Positions 17,927 through 26,963 are shown, counted from the stretch's first letter. The stretch: 64,000 nucleotides of DNA from CAVYXK01 sp963708245 (GCA_963708245.1 OY970201.1:992001-1056000), one strand, 5' to 3'. Numbers and translations: made by a program. Notes: generated from the letters alone by a model not told the origin.

Positions 17927-18904
17927 TCAGCCCGCCGCCGCGAGGGGGCGCAGATCCGTTGCCGGGCGCGCACCGTAGTGGCTGATCACCTCGGCAGCGG
18001 CGATGCTGCCGAGCCGCCCGCAGACAGAAAGCGGACGTCCGCTTGCAAATCCGGCAAGAAACCCAGCCGCGTAGGCGTCCCCAGCGCCGGTCGTGTCCAC
18101 TACGTGCGTGGGTGCGGCCGTCACCGACACCGTCTCGTCTCCGTGCAGGATCACACTGCCGGCTTCGCTTCGCGTCAGCACGGCCAGCGTCACGTCCCGG
18201 CGCGCAGCTTCAATCACGTCTTCGAACGCGTTCACCTCGTAGAGGCTGGTAACCTCCATTTCATTCGCGAACAGGATATCCACATCATGCCGCACCAGCG
18301 CGCGGAATGCCGCTCGATGGCGGTCAACGCAGAATGGATCGGAGAGCGACAGGGCAACTTGCCTCCCGGCCGCATGGGCGGCTGCGGCGGCGCACCGGAA
18401 CGCAGCTTGCGCGGCCGGTGGATCGAACAGATAGCCCTCCAGGTACAGCACAGCAGCATCTGCTACCAACTCGGTGTCCACATCGGACTCGGTGAACGCG
18501 ACACATGCACCGAGATAAGTGTTCATCGTGCGCTGCCCGTCCGGGGTCACCAGGATCAGACTGCGCGCGGTCGGTGCGCCGCCGACCAGCGGGGCCGAAG
18601 GGAAGTGCACCCCCGCCGCAGTGATGTCGTGGCGGAACACCGCACCAAACTGGTCGTCCGCTACCTTGCCGAGATAGGCCACGCGCGCGCCCAGCGCTGC
18701 CGCAACCGCACAGGTGTTGGCCGCTGATCCGCCGCTGCTCTCCCGCCCGGGCGGCATTGCGGCATACAGCGCCTCGGCGCGCGCCGCGTCGATCAGCGCC
18801 ATGCCACCCTTTCGCATGTCGTGCTTCGACAGGAACGTGTCGTCCGATTGCGCGACCACATCCACGATCGCGTTGCCGATTCCCAGAACGTCGAAGCGCG
18901 GCAT
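17927..18904 (-). CDS. PfkB-family carbohydrate/adenosine kinase
   Basis: 325 residues of the ribokinase/PfkB family, which phosphorylates sugars or nucleosides with ATP. The N-terminal substrate motif ESSGGSAANTCAVAAALG and the C-terminal anion-hole/catalytic motif DTTGAGDAYAAGFL (catalytic Asp in GAGD) are both intact. The opening FDVLGIGNAIVDVVA resembles adenosine-kinase-like bacterial proteins. The ATG at 18904 lies 3 bases after the stop of the upstream aldo/keto reductase, so the two form an operon and may share a sugar-type substrate; this is inference. Confidence 0.88.
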   Translation of the reverse strand: MPRFDVLGIGNAIVDVVAQSDDTFLSKHDMRKGGMALIDAARAEALYAAMPPGRESSGGSAANTCAVAAALGARVAYLGKVADDQFGAVFRHDITAAGVHFPSAPLVGGAPTARSLILVTPDGQRTMNTYLGACVAFTESDVDTELVADAAVLYLEGYLFDPPAAQAAFRCAAAAAHAAGRQVALSLSDPFCVDRHRAAFRALVRHDVDILFANEMEVTSLYEVNAFEDVIEAARRDVTLAVLTRSEAGSVILHGDETVSVTAAPTHVVDTTGAGDAYAAGFLAGFASGRPLSVCGRLGSIAAAEVISHYGARPATDLRPLAAAG

Positions 18905-18907
18905 CGC

Positions 18908-19888
18908 TCAGGCCCTTGCCGGGGCGGCTGCAGCGCGGCGTGGCGGCAGGTCGAGCCCGACGCCAACCAGATGACCAAACAGCTCCGCGAGCCGTGCCCG
19001 GTCGGCATCCGGTAGCGGGGGCTTCAGAATCGACTCGATATTGGCCCGGAGATGCTCGCCGTCCCCGGTACCAAACAGTACGACATCCACGCCGGGCTCG
19101 TGGCGAGCGAAGCGATAGGCCGCGTCGGTCAGGCTGTTCGCCCCGCCCGCATGCACGAGGAAACCGAGCGGATCGTCGGACCGAGCGAGCCAGTCCGGCA
19201 CCTTGCCTGCTTCCGCCAGCTCCTGCATCGTCCCGGCAAGCTGCGCCGGGCGGGCGAAGATGCTGCGCACGGCAAACATCAGCAGCGTGCCCACGTCATG
19301 CGCGCGTGTGGCCGGGAACACCGCGCGGCGCGCATTCTGCGCCATCATGTGGAACGCCACCATCACGATGTCCCACAGCTCCTCCGGCACCGCACGAGCG
19401 AGCATGTCGTGCTCCGGGTCGTTGGGCGCTGTCTCGGTAATCCCAAGGAAGCGGAACTTGCCCTTCTCCCGCTCTGCCAGCAGCGGCGGCACGATCACCT
19501 CGCGCACATAGTCGTAGCCGGATGGTGGCACGCCGTGAAGCTGGAAGATGTCGATGTAATCCACACCGAGCAAGCGGAGCGAGTTGTCCAAGCTTTCGAT
19601 TACGTGCGCCGGCGGCGTGCGTTCCGTGCCTCGCACAGCCGAGGCCTTGGTCGCGATCACGACGGAGTCGCGGGGGCGACCGGCAATCGCCCGACCAACT
19701 ACAGTTTCGGTGCCGTATGCCGCAGCCGTGTCGATCAAATTCACTCCCAGATCGAGGGCGGTCTGAACCAGCGCCACTGCCTCCGCTTCGCTCTTTCCGG
19801 TGCCGAGTCCCAGACGGCTGAATCCGCCGGCGCCCAGGCCGGCGACGCTGACCTTGAGCCCGGTGCGTCCGAGCGTGACGTACTCCAT
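18908..19888 (-). CDS. Aldo/keto reductase
   Basis: 326 residues. The tetrad is visible: Asp and Tyr in LIDTAAAYGTE, Lys in IATKASAV, His in FQLHGVPPSGYD. The variant of the barrel and the loop PPSGYDYVREVIVPPL point to the galactose/D-threo-aldose-dehydrogenase-like branch, which oxidises or reduces sugars. It is the first gene of a two-gene operon with the PfkB kinase downstream. The C-terminus is Ala/Arg-rich (RRAAAAPARA). Confidence 0.87.
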   Translation of the reverse strand: MEYVTLGRTGLKVSVAGLGAGGFSRLGLGTGKSEAEAVALVQTALDLGVNLIDTAAAYGTETVVGRAIAGRPRDSVVIATKASAVRGTERTPPAHVIESLDNSLRLLGVDYIDIFQLHGVPPSGYDYVREVIVPPLLAEREKGKFRFLGITETAPNDPEHDMLARAVPEELWDIVMVAFHMMAQNARRAVFPATRAHDVGTLLMFAVRSIFARPAQLAGTMQELAEAGKVPDWLARSDDPLGFLVHAGGANSLTDAAYRFARHEPGVDVVLFGTGDGEHLRANIESILKPPLPDADRARLAELFGHLVGVGLDLPPRRAAAAPARA

Positions 19889-20040
19889 GCGTATCCGCTC
19901 CGATCCGTTGACGGTGGCAGCCTACGCGACCGCGAGCAAATCCGACATATCCACCATCCGATGATGCGCATGCGGATTGAGCGCGCCGAACTCGGGTTTT
20001 GGTTTGGCGCGACGCGGAGCGCCGTGCTAGCCCAATTCCG

Positions 20041-20745
20041 ATGTCTTGGTGTGACATCATCCGCAATCAGGGTGAGAAGCCTGTGTTCAAGCGACGTAAA
20101 AACGACGATCCATCAGCAGGCGAGCCGGCGACGCTGCCGGCTGGCTTGGCAGAAGCCGAAACGAACCACGCCAACAACTCGTCCGACACGCAAGTCGCTC
20201 ATCGCGACAGACCGGCCAACTCTGGTCTTGGCGTGCCGCCCTTCCGTCCCGCCCCACCCAAGGAGGCGCCATTCATGGCTCGACCGCCCTTCACGCCGCC
20301 AGTTGCCCCCGTCACCCCGGCCCAGCCCGTACAGCGGCCCACCCTGGCACCGGCCCGCGCCCCGGTACGTGATCCCTCGGAGCGACGCACGCTCGTCGTC
20401 GGCCGCGGCATCAGCGTCCAGGGGACGGTACAGGACGCCGAACGGTTGGTTGTGGAAGGCACCGTCGAAGCCAGCATGATCCACGCAACCGAGTTGGCGG
20501 TCGCCCCGGGCGGCATGTTCAAGGGCGAGGTCGAGGTGGAGGACGCCGAGATTGCCGGTACAATGAATGGCACCCTGACCGCGCGGGGCAGCCTGATTGT
20601 CCGTGCAACCGGCCGGGTGCTTGGGACCGCGCGCTGCCGCCGCCTGCAGGTCGAGGATGGCGGCCAGATTTCGGGCCAAATGGAGATGCTGACCGACGGG
20701 GCGCGTGCCGAATCGTCGCGCGCTGCGGTCGAAACCGCGGCCTGA
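20041..20745 (+). CDS. Bactofilin-family cytoskeletal protein
   Basis: About 234 residues with a disordered, Pro/Ala-rich N-terminal half and a bactofilin core from about 115 (RRTLVVGRGISVQGTVQDAE, EGTVEASMIHATELAVAPGG, GSLIVRATGRVLGTARCRRL) that folds as a right-handed beta helix and polymerises without nucleotide. Bactofilins act in cell shape, stalks or localisation of wall enzymes. The start could instead be the GTG at 20083, which would give the common short MFKRRK-type start and has a GTGAGAAG stretch ahead of it. It is followed by HpnK after 45 bases. Confidence 0.85.
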   Translation: MSWCDIIRNQGEKPVFKRRKNDDPSAGEPATLPAGLAEAETNHANNSSDTQVAHRDRPANSGLGVPPFRPAPPKEAPFMARPPFTPPVAPVTPAQPVQRPTLAPARAPVRDPSERRTLVVGRGISVQGTVQDAERLVVEGTVEASMIHATELAVAPGGMFKGEVEVEDAEIAGTMNGTLTARGSLIVRATGRVLGTARCRRLQVEDGGQISGQMEMLTDGARAESSRAAVETAA

Positions 20746-20790
20746 CGCTCGGCAGAAGGACCAAGCGGCTTTGCCCGCTTCTTCGCGCGG

Positions 20791-21645
20791 GTGAAGCGGC
20801 TTATCATTTCGGCGGACGATTTCGGGCTGTCCGAGTCGGTTAACGAGGCAGTCGAACGCGCTCACCGTGACGGTGTGTTGAGCGCGGCGAGTTTGATGGT
20901 TGCCGGGCCGGCGGCTGCGGATGCAGTGCACCGAGCGCGGCGACTGCCTGACTTGCGCGTCGGATTGCATTTGGTGGTGATCGAAGGGCCCGCCGTATTG
21001 CCGCCGTCACGAAACCCCGACTTGGTCGATGCACGCGGATGGTTTCCGTCGGGCCAGATTCGACTGGGGATCGACTATTTCTTCCGGCCGGGCGTCCGCC
21101 GGCAGCTCGCAGCCGAGATCCGCGCACAATTCGCGGCGTTCGTGGAGACTGGCCTTCCGCTCGACCACGCCAATGCGCACAAGCACATGCATCTGCATCC
21201 GACTATCGGGCGACTGCTGATCCGGATCGGTCGCGAGTTTGGACTGCGTGCGGTCCGGGTTCCGGCGGAACCGCCGGCGGTGCTGGCGGCCTGTGGGATT
21301 CGGCCGTCGTTCGCCGCCCAGGCATTGTTCCGCTGGACGAGTGTTCTGCGCCGGCAGGCGTGCCGAGCCGGCGTCCGAACCAATGATTATTGCTTCGGCA
21401 TCGCCTGGAGCGGGGGGATGACGACCGAACGCCTGCTGCGTCTTGTCCCCTGCATACCCGATGGGCTCAGCGAGATCTATTTCCACCCCGCGACCCAGCC
21501 AGATCCAGCGCTATCCAGGGTGATGCCCGGCTATCGGCACGAAGCCGAGCTGGCTGCCTTGCTCGATCCGGGGGTTCGGAGGGCTTTGCAAGCGGCAGGG
21601 CGGCTCACCTCCTATGGTGCTGAAACCTCAGTCGCGACACAATAG
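20791..21645 (+). CDS. hpnK: HpnK-like hopanoid-associated ChbG/YdjC-family hydrolase
   Basis: 284 residues of the YdjC/ChbG carbohydrate-deacetylase fold. The metal site is visible as ISADDFG (start of the protein) and NAHKHMHLHP (about residue 130). FFRPGVRRQLAAEIRAQFAA and NDYCFGIAWSGGMT fit proteins named HpnK, which occur in hopanoid biosynthesis loci. The reaction is probably removal of an acyl group from a glycosylated lipid precursor, but the exact substrate is not established. The start is a GTG directly before the first strand. No other hopanoid gene is in the window. Confidence 0.82.
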   Translation: MKRLIISADDFGLSESVNEAVERAHRDGVLSAASLMVAGPAAADAVHRARRLPDLRVGLHLVVIEGPAVLPPSRNPDLVDARGWFPSGQIRLGIDYFFRPGVRRQLAAEIRAQFAAFVETGLPLDHANAHKHMHLHPTIGRLLIRIGREFGLRAVRVPAEPPAVLAACGIRPSFAAQALFRWTSVLRRQACRAGVRTNDYCFGIAWSGGMTTERLLRLVPCIPDGLSEIYFHPATQPDPALSRVMPGYRHEAELAALLDPGVRRALQAAGRLTSYGAETSVATQ

Positions 21646-21734
21646 TGCCGCACCATTTGGTCGAAGACTTGACCCGCATTTTCGCTGGCGAGCTCTGGTA
21701 ATGTGCCCCCGCATCGTTCGAGAGGGGACCACGG

Positions 21735-22703
21735 ATGATCAAGCAGCCGAAGAAATACGAAGAGATGACCGATCCGCAGGCGCGTCCGCGCTACACGGGT
21801 ATTGCCACCTTCTTCCGCGTTCCGCACAGCGAATCGCTGGCGGATGCCAATATCGGCCTGATCGGAGTCCCGTTCGACGGTGGTGTGACCAATCGCACCG
21901 GGACCCGGCACGGCCCCCGCGCCGTCCGCGAGCAATCCTCATTGCTGCGGCGGATCAATGCCGCCACTGGCGTGCGGCCATTCGACATGGCGCGGGTGCG
22001 CGATCTCGGCGACTGCTGGATTGAACAACCCTATGAGCTTGAAGGCGCTCTGGCCGAGATCGCCGAGTTCTACCGCGAGGTTGTCGGTGCGGGCGTGGTG
22101 CCGTTGTCGGTCGGCGGCGACCACGCGATCAGCTTGCCGATCCTGCGTGCCGTTGCGGCGCGCGGGCCGGTAGGGATGATCCATATCGATGCGCATTGCG
22201 ATACCGGGAACGACTATCTCGGATCGCGTTTCCACCACGGCGCGCCATTCCGCCGCGCCACCGAGGAAGGATTGCTGGACCCGAAGCGGGTCATCCAGAT
22301 CGGCATCCGCGGCAGCACCAATGATCCCGACATGTGGGGTTTCAGCCTGCGCAGCGGAATGCGAGTGCTGCCGATGGAGGAGTTCCAGGACAAGGGATGG
22401 CGATTCGCCGCCGAAGAAGCCCAGCGCGTGGCGGCGGGCGGACCGGTGTATCTGTCGTACGACATCGACAGTCTCGATCCGTCACAGGCACCGGGTACGG
22501 GCACTCCGGAAGCGGGCGGGATCACTGTCCTTGAAGCGATGCGGCTGCTGCGCGCACTGCGCGGGATCGATTTCGTCGGGGGCGATCTGGTGGAGGTCTC
22601 GCCACCCTTCGACGTTGGCGGCATCACCGCGTTCAACGGGGCGTCGCTGTTGTTTGAGATGCTTTGCCTGTTAGTGGAAGCCCGGCAGCGACACGCCCGT
22701 TAG
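21735..22703 (+). CDS. Agmatinase/guanidinobutyrase-family ureohydrolase
   Basis: 322 residues of the arginase/agmatinase family, which hydrolyse a guanidino group to an amine plus urea using two Mn ions. Metal-binding motifs are present: GGDHAIS, HIDAHCDTGND and SYDIDSLDPS. FHHGAPFRRATEEGLLDPKR and the GIRGSTND segment resemble guanidinobutyrase/guanidinopropionase-like members as much as SpeB, so the substrate (agmatine, 4-guanidinobutyrate or another guanidine) is left open. GAGAGGGGACC precedes the ATG. A strong inverted repeat follows the stop. Confidence 0.9.
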   Translation: MIKQPKKYEEMTDPQARPRYTGIATFFRVPHSESLADANIGLIGVPFDGGVTNRTGTRHGPRAVREQSSLLRRINAATGVRPFDMARVRDLGDCWIEQPYELEGALAEIAEFYREVVGAGVVPLSVGGDHAISLPILRAVAARGPVGMIHIDAHCDTGNDYLGSRFHHGAPFRRATEEGLLDPKRVIQIGIRGSTNDPDMWGFSLRSGMRVLPMEEFQDKGWRFAAEEAQRVAAGGPVYLSYDIDSLDPSQAPGTGTPEAGGITVLEAMRLLRALRGIDFVGGDLVEVSPPFDVGGITAFNGASLLFEMLCLLVEARQRHAR

Positions 22704-22708
22704 CTGGC

Positions 22709-22732
22709 GTCGGTGCAGCGTAGTGCACCGAC
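22709..22732. terminator. Bidirectional terminator-like hairpin
   Basis: GTCGGTGCA (22709-22717) pairs perfectly with TGCACCGAC (22724-22732) around a 6-base loop. It lies between the stops of two convergent genes, so it may serve both. No long T-run follows on either strand. Confidence 0.5.
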
Positions 22733-22748
22733 CCCACAAGTTAACGGC

Positions 22749-24134
22749 TTACTCGTGCACCGCGTTTTCTAACGCCGAGAGAGTCGCGATTGCTATCCGC
22801 TGGATCGAGAGCTCAACGAAGGGGTTCTTGTCCAGCAACGGGATCGTCTGGTCGCTGGCAACATAGTTCTGGTAGCGCTCAATGATGCCACGCGCTTCCG
22901 CCACCAGTTGCGTGCAACGCGCGGGGTCAGCCTCTTTGGTCGCCTCGTCCAGCTTGGTGGCAAGGCTTTCGTCGAGCGTGGTCAGCACCGGCGCGACCTT
23001 CGCGCTGTATAGCCTATTGAGTTCGCTGGCGATGCCATCCTCCTGATAGGTGGCGACAATCTCGCTTCGCAGCTTCTCGATCTCGCCCTCTATCTTCTTG
23101 CGCGTCGCCAACCAAGCCCGAAGCGACCTGCCATAGGCTTCCGCCTTGGCACTTGCCTGGCCGCCGTTCGATGCCCCCTGCCCGTTCGGCGCGCCATCCA
23201 GCGCCTGGCGCAGCTTCTCGATCGCCGCGGCCGAGGCTCCCAAATTGTTGCCGTTCAGGCCGGCATTGGCCTGGCTCGCCAGTCGGGCGAGGTCCCCCTT
23301 CAGCGCCGGATCGGTCAGCGCTTGCACCCGGCGGATCAGCTCGCCAAGCTCGCGTTTCAGTGCTGCCGCGTCATATCCGGGCGTGGCTCCCTCGGCGTCG
23401 GACTCATCGACGTCAGCGTCGTCGGGGTCCGCGAGGTCCTCCACCTCCTTGCCCTCGAGCATCAGGATGATTTTCTGGAACGGCTGCGGCTTGAACTTCT
23501 TCAGCATCCGCTCGCCCTTCTTCTTCAGGCCGGGAAGCTGCCGCCCCTCCAGGTTCAGCCTGAGCGTAAGGGCTTGGTCCTCATCGGGCACCGCAGTGCC
23601 GAAGGTGAAGGCATGCAGGCCGGTCTCCTTGGCCACCATGCTGGCGAGCGCCTTGGGCGACTTGCTCTTATGCAGAGCCAGACGATGGTCCTCGGCCTTC
23701 TTGCCCAGCACGAAGCCGAAATTCATCTCTCCGCCGCTGCGCAGGCGCTTCAACCCTTTGGTCAGGTACGCGTGGTACACCTCGGGGTCGGAGAACATGC
23801 CGTCTTCGTCGTCGGTAAGCTGCAATTCGATCGAGGCCTGCTCCACGCCGTAGAGTTTGTCGAATTTCTTCAGTGCATCGACGGTGAACCCCATCTCGGG
23901 ATTCTTCTTGTCCTTGGATGCCTCGGCGATCACCGCATCGACCGCGGTTTCGACTCCGCCGAGGACGTCCCTGGCAAACTTGGCCGCGTCCTCATTGCCG
24001 CCGGACTCCAGCTTCCTTTTGGCGCCCTCGTAGGCTTTCAGGGCAATTTCCAGCTTGGTGGCGCTCTTCAGCCCCTTCGGCTGGCTGCCAACCCACCATT
24101 TCGCGGAAAGCTCCGGCTGCTCACCTTTCTTCAC
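22749..24134 (-). CDS. T6SS-locus helical protein of unknown function (461 aa)
   Basis: Soluble, without signal peptide or transmembrane segment. The N-terminal ~90 residues are Lys/Glu-rich helix. The middle region (IILMLEGKEVEDLADPDDAD) has an acidic linker. The C-terminal half is long amphipathic helix with YGRSLRAWLATRKKIEGEIE, VATYQEDGIASELNRLY and VAPVLTTLDESLATKLDEAT. I have a weak memory of this C-terminal module (about 110 residues ending in a hydrophobic helix) in proteins near T6SS clusters and in effector-like proteins. It is divergent from the TssB-TssC fusion gene with a 204-base shared promoter region, which ties it to the secretion locus. Cargo, adaptor or sheath-associated roles are all possible. 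Confidence 0.6.
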   Translation of the reverse strand: MKKGEQPELSAKWWVGSQPKGLKSATKLEIALKAYEGAKRKLESGGNEDAAKFARDVLGGVETAVDAVIAEASKDKKNPEMGFTVDALKKFDKLYGVEQASIELQLTDDEDGMFSDPEVYHAYLTKGLKRLRSGGEMNFGFVLGKKAEDHRLALHKSKSPKALASMVAKETGLHAFTFGTAVPDEDQALTLRLNLEGRQLPGLKKKGERMLKKFKPQPFQKIILMLEGKEVEDLADPDDADVDESDAEGATPGYDAAALKRELGELIRRVQALTDPALKGDLARLASQANAGLNGNNLGASAAAIEKLRQALDGAPNGQGASNGGQASAKAEAYGRSLRAWLATRKKIEGEIEKLRSEIVATYQEDGIASELNRLYSAKVAPVLTTLDESLATKLDEATKEADPARCTQLVAEARGIIERYQNYVASDQTIPLLDKNPFVELSIQRIAIATLSALENAVHE

Positions 24135-24338
24135 GATTGCACCTCCTGTGAAGCGGTCACCCGATTGCGCCGCAAATTCGGCTCCGCGACCGAACTCGAT
24201 CCCGCCGCGAAGGAGGATACGCCTTTACCACGATCGATCCTCCCCTGTCAGCCTGAACGGGAACGGCTCGGGGCCGCGACGGTGCTATCCTCCGTTCCGC
24301 ATCGGCTGGTATCGTCGGGCGCCGTCGGGAGGGCCAGC

Positions 24339-26177
24339 ATGGAATACGCAGTCAGTTTCGGTCGCCTCAGCCGCACCCCACGGGCGCCGGCACCGGTCCA
24401 GAAGTTCCGGCTTGCGTTGCTTGGCGACTTTTCTGGCCGTGCCAATGCGGGGCGGATCGAGGTCGGCGAAGCATTGGCCGCACGCAAGCCGGTCAAGGTC
24501 GATGTGGATAACCTGGACGACGTGATCGCCCGCATGGCGCCGTCGCTCATGCTGCCGCTTGCCGACGAGGGGAGCACGGTCGCGGTGAAGATTGGGGCGA
24601 CCGACGATTTCCACCCCGACCAGCTTGCCGAGAACCTGGAACTGTTCGAGCAGCTGCGCGATCTGCGCCGCAATCTCGGCAGCCGTGCCAGCTTCGACCG
24701 CGCCGCCAAGGAGGTGCTGTCCTGGGGCGGCGAGGCACCGTTGCCGCCGCCCCCGCGCCGCGCGCGCGGCAGCGACGTCGCCGCCGCCCGGCTATCCGAC
24801 TTCACCCGCCTGATCGGCCGCCCGGCCGCCCGATCGGCCGCTGAGGGCTCAGTCGATGACCTGATGCGCCGACTGGTCGGCCCATTCATCCAACCGGCCC
24901 GCGACGCCCGGCAGGACGCGCTGGTCGCGCGGGTCGATGAGGCGTTGTCGGCGGCGATGCGCCGGGTGCTGCACCATCCGGACTTCCAGACCGCCGAAGC
25001 GATCTGGCGCGGTGTCGAGTTCCTCGTGCGCCGGATCGAGACCGGCGCCCGCATGGAGATCGTCCTCTATGACGTCTCGGCCGAGGAGCTGGCGGCAGAC
25101 CTCGCCGCCAGCGACGTGCTCGAAGAGACCGGGCTCTACCGCATGCTGGTGGAGCAGCCGGCGCTCGATGCGCACCAGGGGCCACTCTCGGCGATCATCG
25201 GCCTCTACGGCTTCGAGTTGGCGCCACCGCATGCCGACCTGCTCGGCCGCATCGCGCAGATCGCCGCCGCCGCTCGTGCGCCTTTCATCGCCGGCATCGC
25301 ACCGGACGCGCTGAAAATCCCGTTCCACGACCAGCATCCGATGATCAAGGACGCCTTCTCGGCGCTGTTCGCGCTACCCGCGGCGGCCTATCTCGGGCTG
25401 GTCACGCCGGCCTTCCTGTTGCGCATGCCCTATGGGAAGAAGACCGATCCGATCGATGCTTTCGGCTTCGAGGAGTTCACCCGCCAAGGCGGGCTCGGCG
25501 CGATGCTGTGGGGCCATCCGGCGCTGATCCCCGGCCTGCTGCTGGCCGAGACCTTCGCGCAGCAGGGTGCCAAGATGAAGCTCGGGGCAGTAATGGGGGT
25601 CGACGACATCCCCTACCACGTGTACGTCGATCCCGACGGCGAACAGATCGCTCTGCCATGCACCGAGCGGCTCTACACCGAGCGCCAGGCGGTGCAGGTC
25701 GGGCAGTACCGGGTGATGCCGCTGCTGTCGATCCGAGGCCGGCCGGAGCTGCGGCTGGGAGGGTTCGCCTCGGTTGCCGGCAGCCCTCTCGCCGGGTTCT
25801 GGGCGCCGGTTGAGATCAAACCGAAGCCGAAAGCTGAGCCGGCGGCTCCGCCACCGGCGCCCGAGCCGGTTGTGGCAGCACCGGAGCCGGAGGTCGAGGC
25901 CGAGGCAACGGGAGAACCCGAGCCCGAGGCAGCTCCGGTGCCGCCGGCGGCGCAAACGGACGAGCCGGAGGACCTGGACAAGCTGCTCGCCAGCCTGGGC
26001 ACCGACACCGCGCCAGAACCTTCCGTAGAAGCGAAAGCGTCCGAACCAGAAGCTGTCGCTGCGGCCCCGGAGGACGATCTCGACAAGCTGCTCGCCAGCC
26101 TGAATGCAGAGCCGCCGCCGCCCGCCGCCGACGAAACCGAACCCGATCTAGACGCTCTACTCGCTTCGCTGAAGTAA
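24339..26177 (+). CDS. Fused TssB-TssC-like sheath protein with repeated C-terminal peptide
   Basis: 612 residues from the ATG at 24339 (GGGAGG upstream); the frame stays open further 5' but that stretch is antisense to the 461-aa gene. Residues ~15-125 resemble TssB/VipA (KFRLALLGDFSGRAN, RKPVKVDVDNLDDVIARM, LAENLELFEQLRDLRRNL). Residues ~165-500 resemble TssC/VipB (RRVLHHPDFQTAEAIWRGVE, LLRMPYGKKTDPIDAFGFEE). A Pro/Ala/Glu-rich tail follows, with DLDKLLASL at 545-553 and 580-588 and DLDALLASL at 603-611, one residue from the end. A separate full TssC lies at 37500-38939, but no free TssB is present. The fusion may therefore supply TssB, form a special sheath segment, or act in assembly. Confidence 0.8.
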   Translation: MEYAVSFGRLSRTPRAPAPVQKFRLALLGDFSGRANAGRIEVGEALAARKPVKVDVDNLDDVIARMAPSLMLPLADEGSTVAVKIGATDDFHPDQLAENLELFEQLRDLRRNLGSRASFDRAAKEVLSWGGEAPLPPPPRRARGSDVAAARLSDFTRLIGRPAARSAAEGSVDDLMRRLVGPFIQPARDARQDALVARVDEALSAAMRRVLHHPDFQTAEAIWRGVEFLVRRIETGARMEIVLYDVSAEELAADLAASDVLEETGLYRMLVEQPALDAHQGPLSAIIGLYGFELAPPHADLLGRIAQIAAAARAPFIAGIAPDALKIPFHDQHPMIKDAFSALFALPAAAYLGLVTPAFLLRMPYGKKTDPIDAFGFEEFTRQGGLGAMLWGHPALIPGLLLAETFAQQGAKMKLGAVMGVDDIPYHVYVDPDGEQIALPCTERLYTERQAVQVGQYRVMPLLSIRGRPELRLGGFASVAGSPLAGFWAPVEIKPKPKAEPAAPPPAPEPVVAAPEPEVEAEATGEPEPEAAPVPPAAQTDEPEDLDKLLASLGTDTAPEPSVEAKASEPEAVAAAPEDDLDKLLASLNAEPPPPAADETEPDLDALLASLK

Positions 26178-26348
26178 GCCGCCTCCACACATTTTTCACT
26201 CGGCGAAGGCGGGTAGTGCGGCGGGTGAGCATGCGGCGGGCGAGGCCTCACAGTCGCCCTTGAGGCTGACCGTTCGGCGGCAACCATAGTTATGCCTGCC
26301 AGGAGAACGCAGTCGGCACTATGGCCTGAGACCCGGCCTTGCGTGCCC

Positions 26349-26903
26349 TTACTTCGCGCGCACGATGATATCGACGCGCTGGCTCTCCTGTGACATGCCC
26401 GGGACCTCGCTGACGTTTCGTCGGATGCGCTCGATCCGCGGACGCGCAATGCCGTGTTCGCTCAGCCGGTCCTCGATGAGTTGCGCCCGGAGCCGCGACA
26501 AGTCCACGATCGACTGCGGCCCCTCCGGATCGAGATATTCGGTCAGGACCACCGGCACGTCCGGGTTCTCCTTCGCTCGAGACGCCGCGGCATTGATCAC
26601 GATCAGCGCATCCTGGTCGAGCATGACCGACCACTGGCTGAAGAATACGGCATAATCAGGCGAGCGACGGCGGATGCGCTCGACAATGTTGGGATGGATC
26701 TGCCAGGGCATGCCGTCGGTTCTCGGCGCCGGCTCCCCGCAATTCTGAACCCAGAGGTGATGGACATCCGAGGAGTGTTCGCACTGCACGAGTTCGATGC
26801 TAATGTCTTGGGGCAGGGTGTTGGCGAGTAGGTCCTGAAGATGCCCCTCCCCGCCCACCAGCCAGACCCGACCATTGAACTCGGCCAGAGTGATATCCGC
26901 CAT
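26349..26903 (-). CDS. OmpA-like domain protein in T6SS locus (184 aa)
   Basis: The C-terminal ~100 residues resemble the OmpA/MotB peptidoglycan-binding fold: SVMLDQDALIVINAAASRAK, VPVVLTEYLDPEGPQSIVDL, SRLRAQLIEDRLSEHGIARP, then QRVDIIVRAK. The usual glycan/meso-DAP-binding residues in the GYTD-type loop are altered (EYLDPEG), so binding may be weak. The N-terminal ~75 residues are of no known family, and no signal peptide or transmembrane helix is visible. It is divergent from TagH by 60 bases. It could be a soluble partner of TssL/TssM or a cargo; export is not evident from the sequence. Confidence 0.6.
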   Translation of the reverse strand: MADITLAEFNGRVWLVGGEGHLQDLLANTLPQDISIELVQCEHSSDVHHLWVQNCGEPAPRTDGMPWQIHPNIVERIRRRSPDYAVFFSQWSVMLDQDALIVINAAASRAKENPDVPVVLTEYLDPEGPQSIVDLSRLRAQLIEDRLSEHGIARPRIERIRRNVSEVPGMSQESQRVDIIVRAK

Positions 26904-26963
26904 GCGAGCCCCCGAACGAACTACTGAACGTGCAACGTCCCGCCTGAGTATCGGCGGTCGTTT

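Noticed and set aside
23322..24338. N-terminal extension of the TssB-TssC fusion to a 951-residue protein
   Set aside because: This part is antisense to the 461-aa gene and of low-quality composition; the ATG at 24339 has a good ribosome-binding site and starts the TssB homology.
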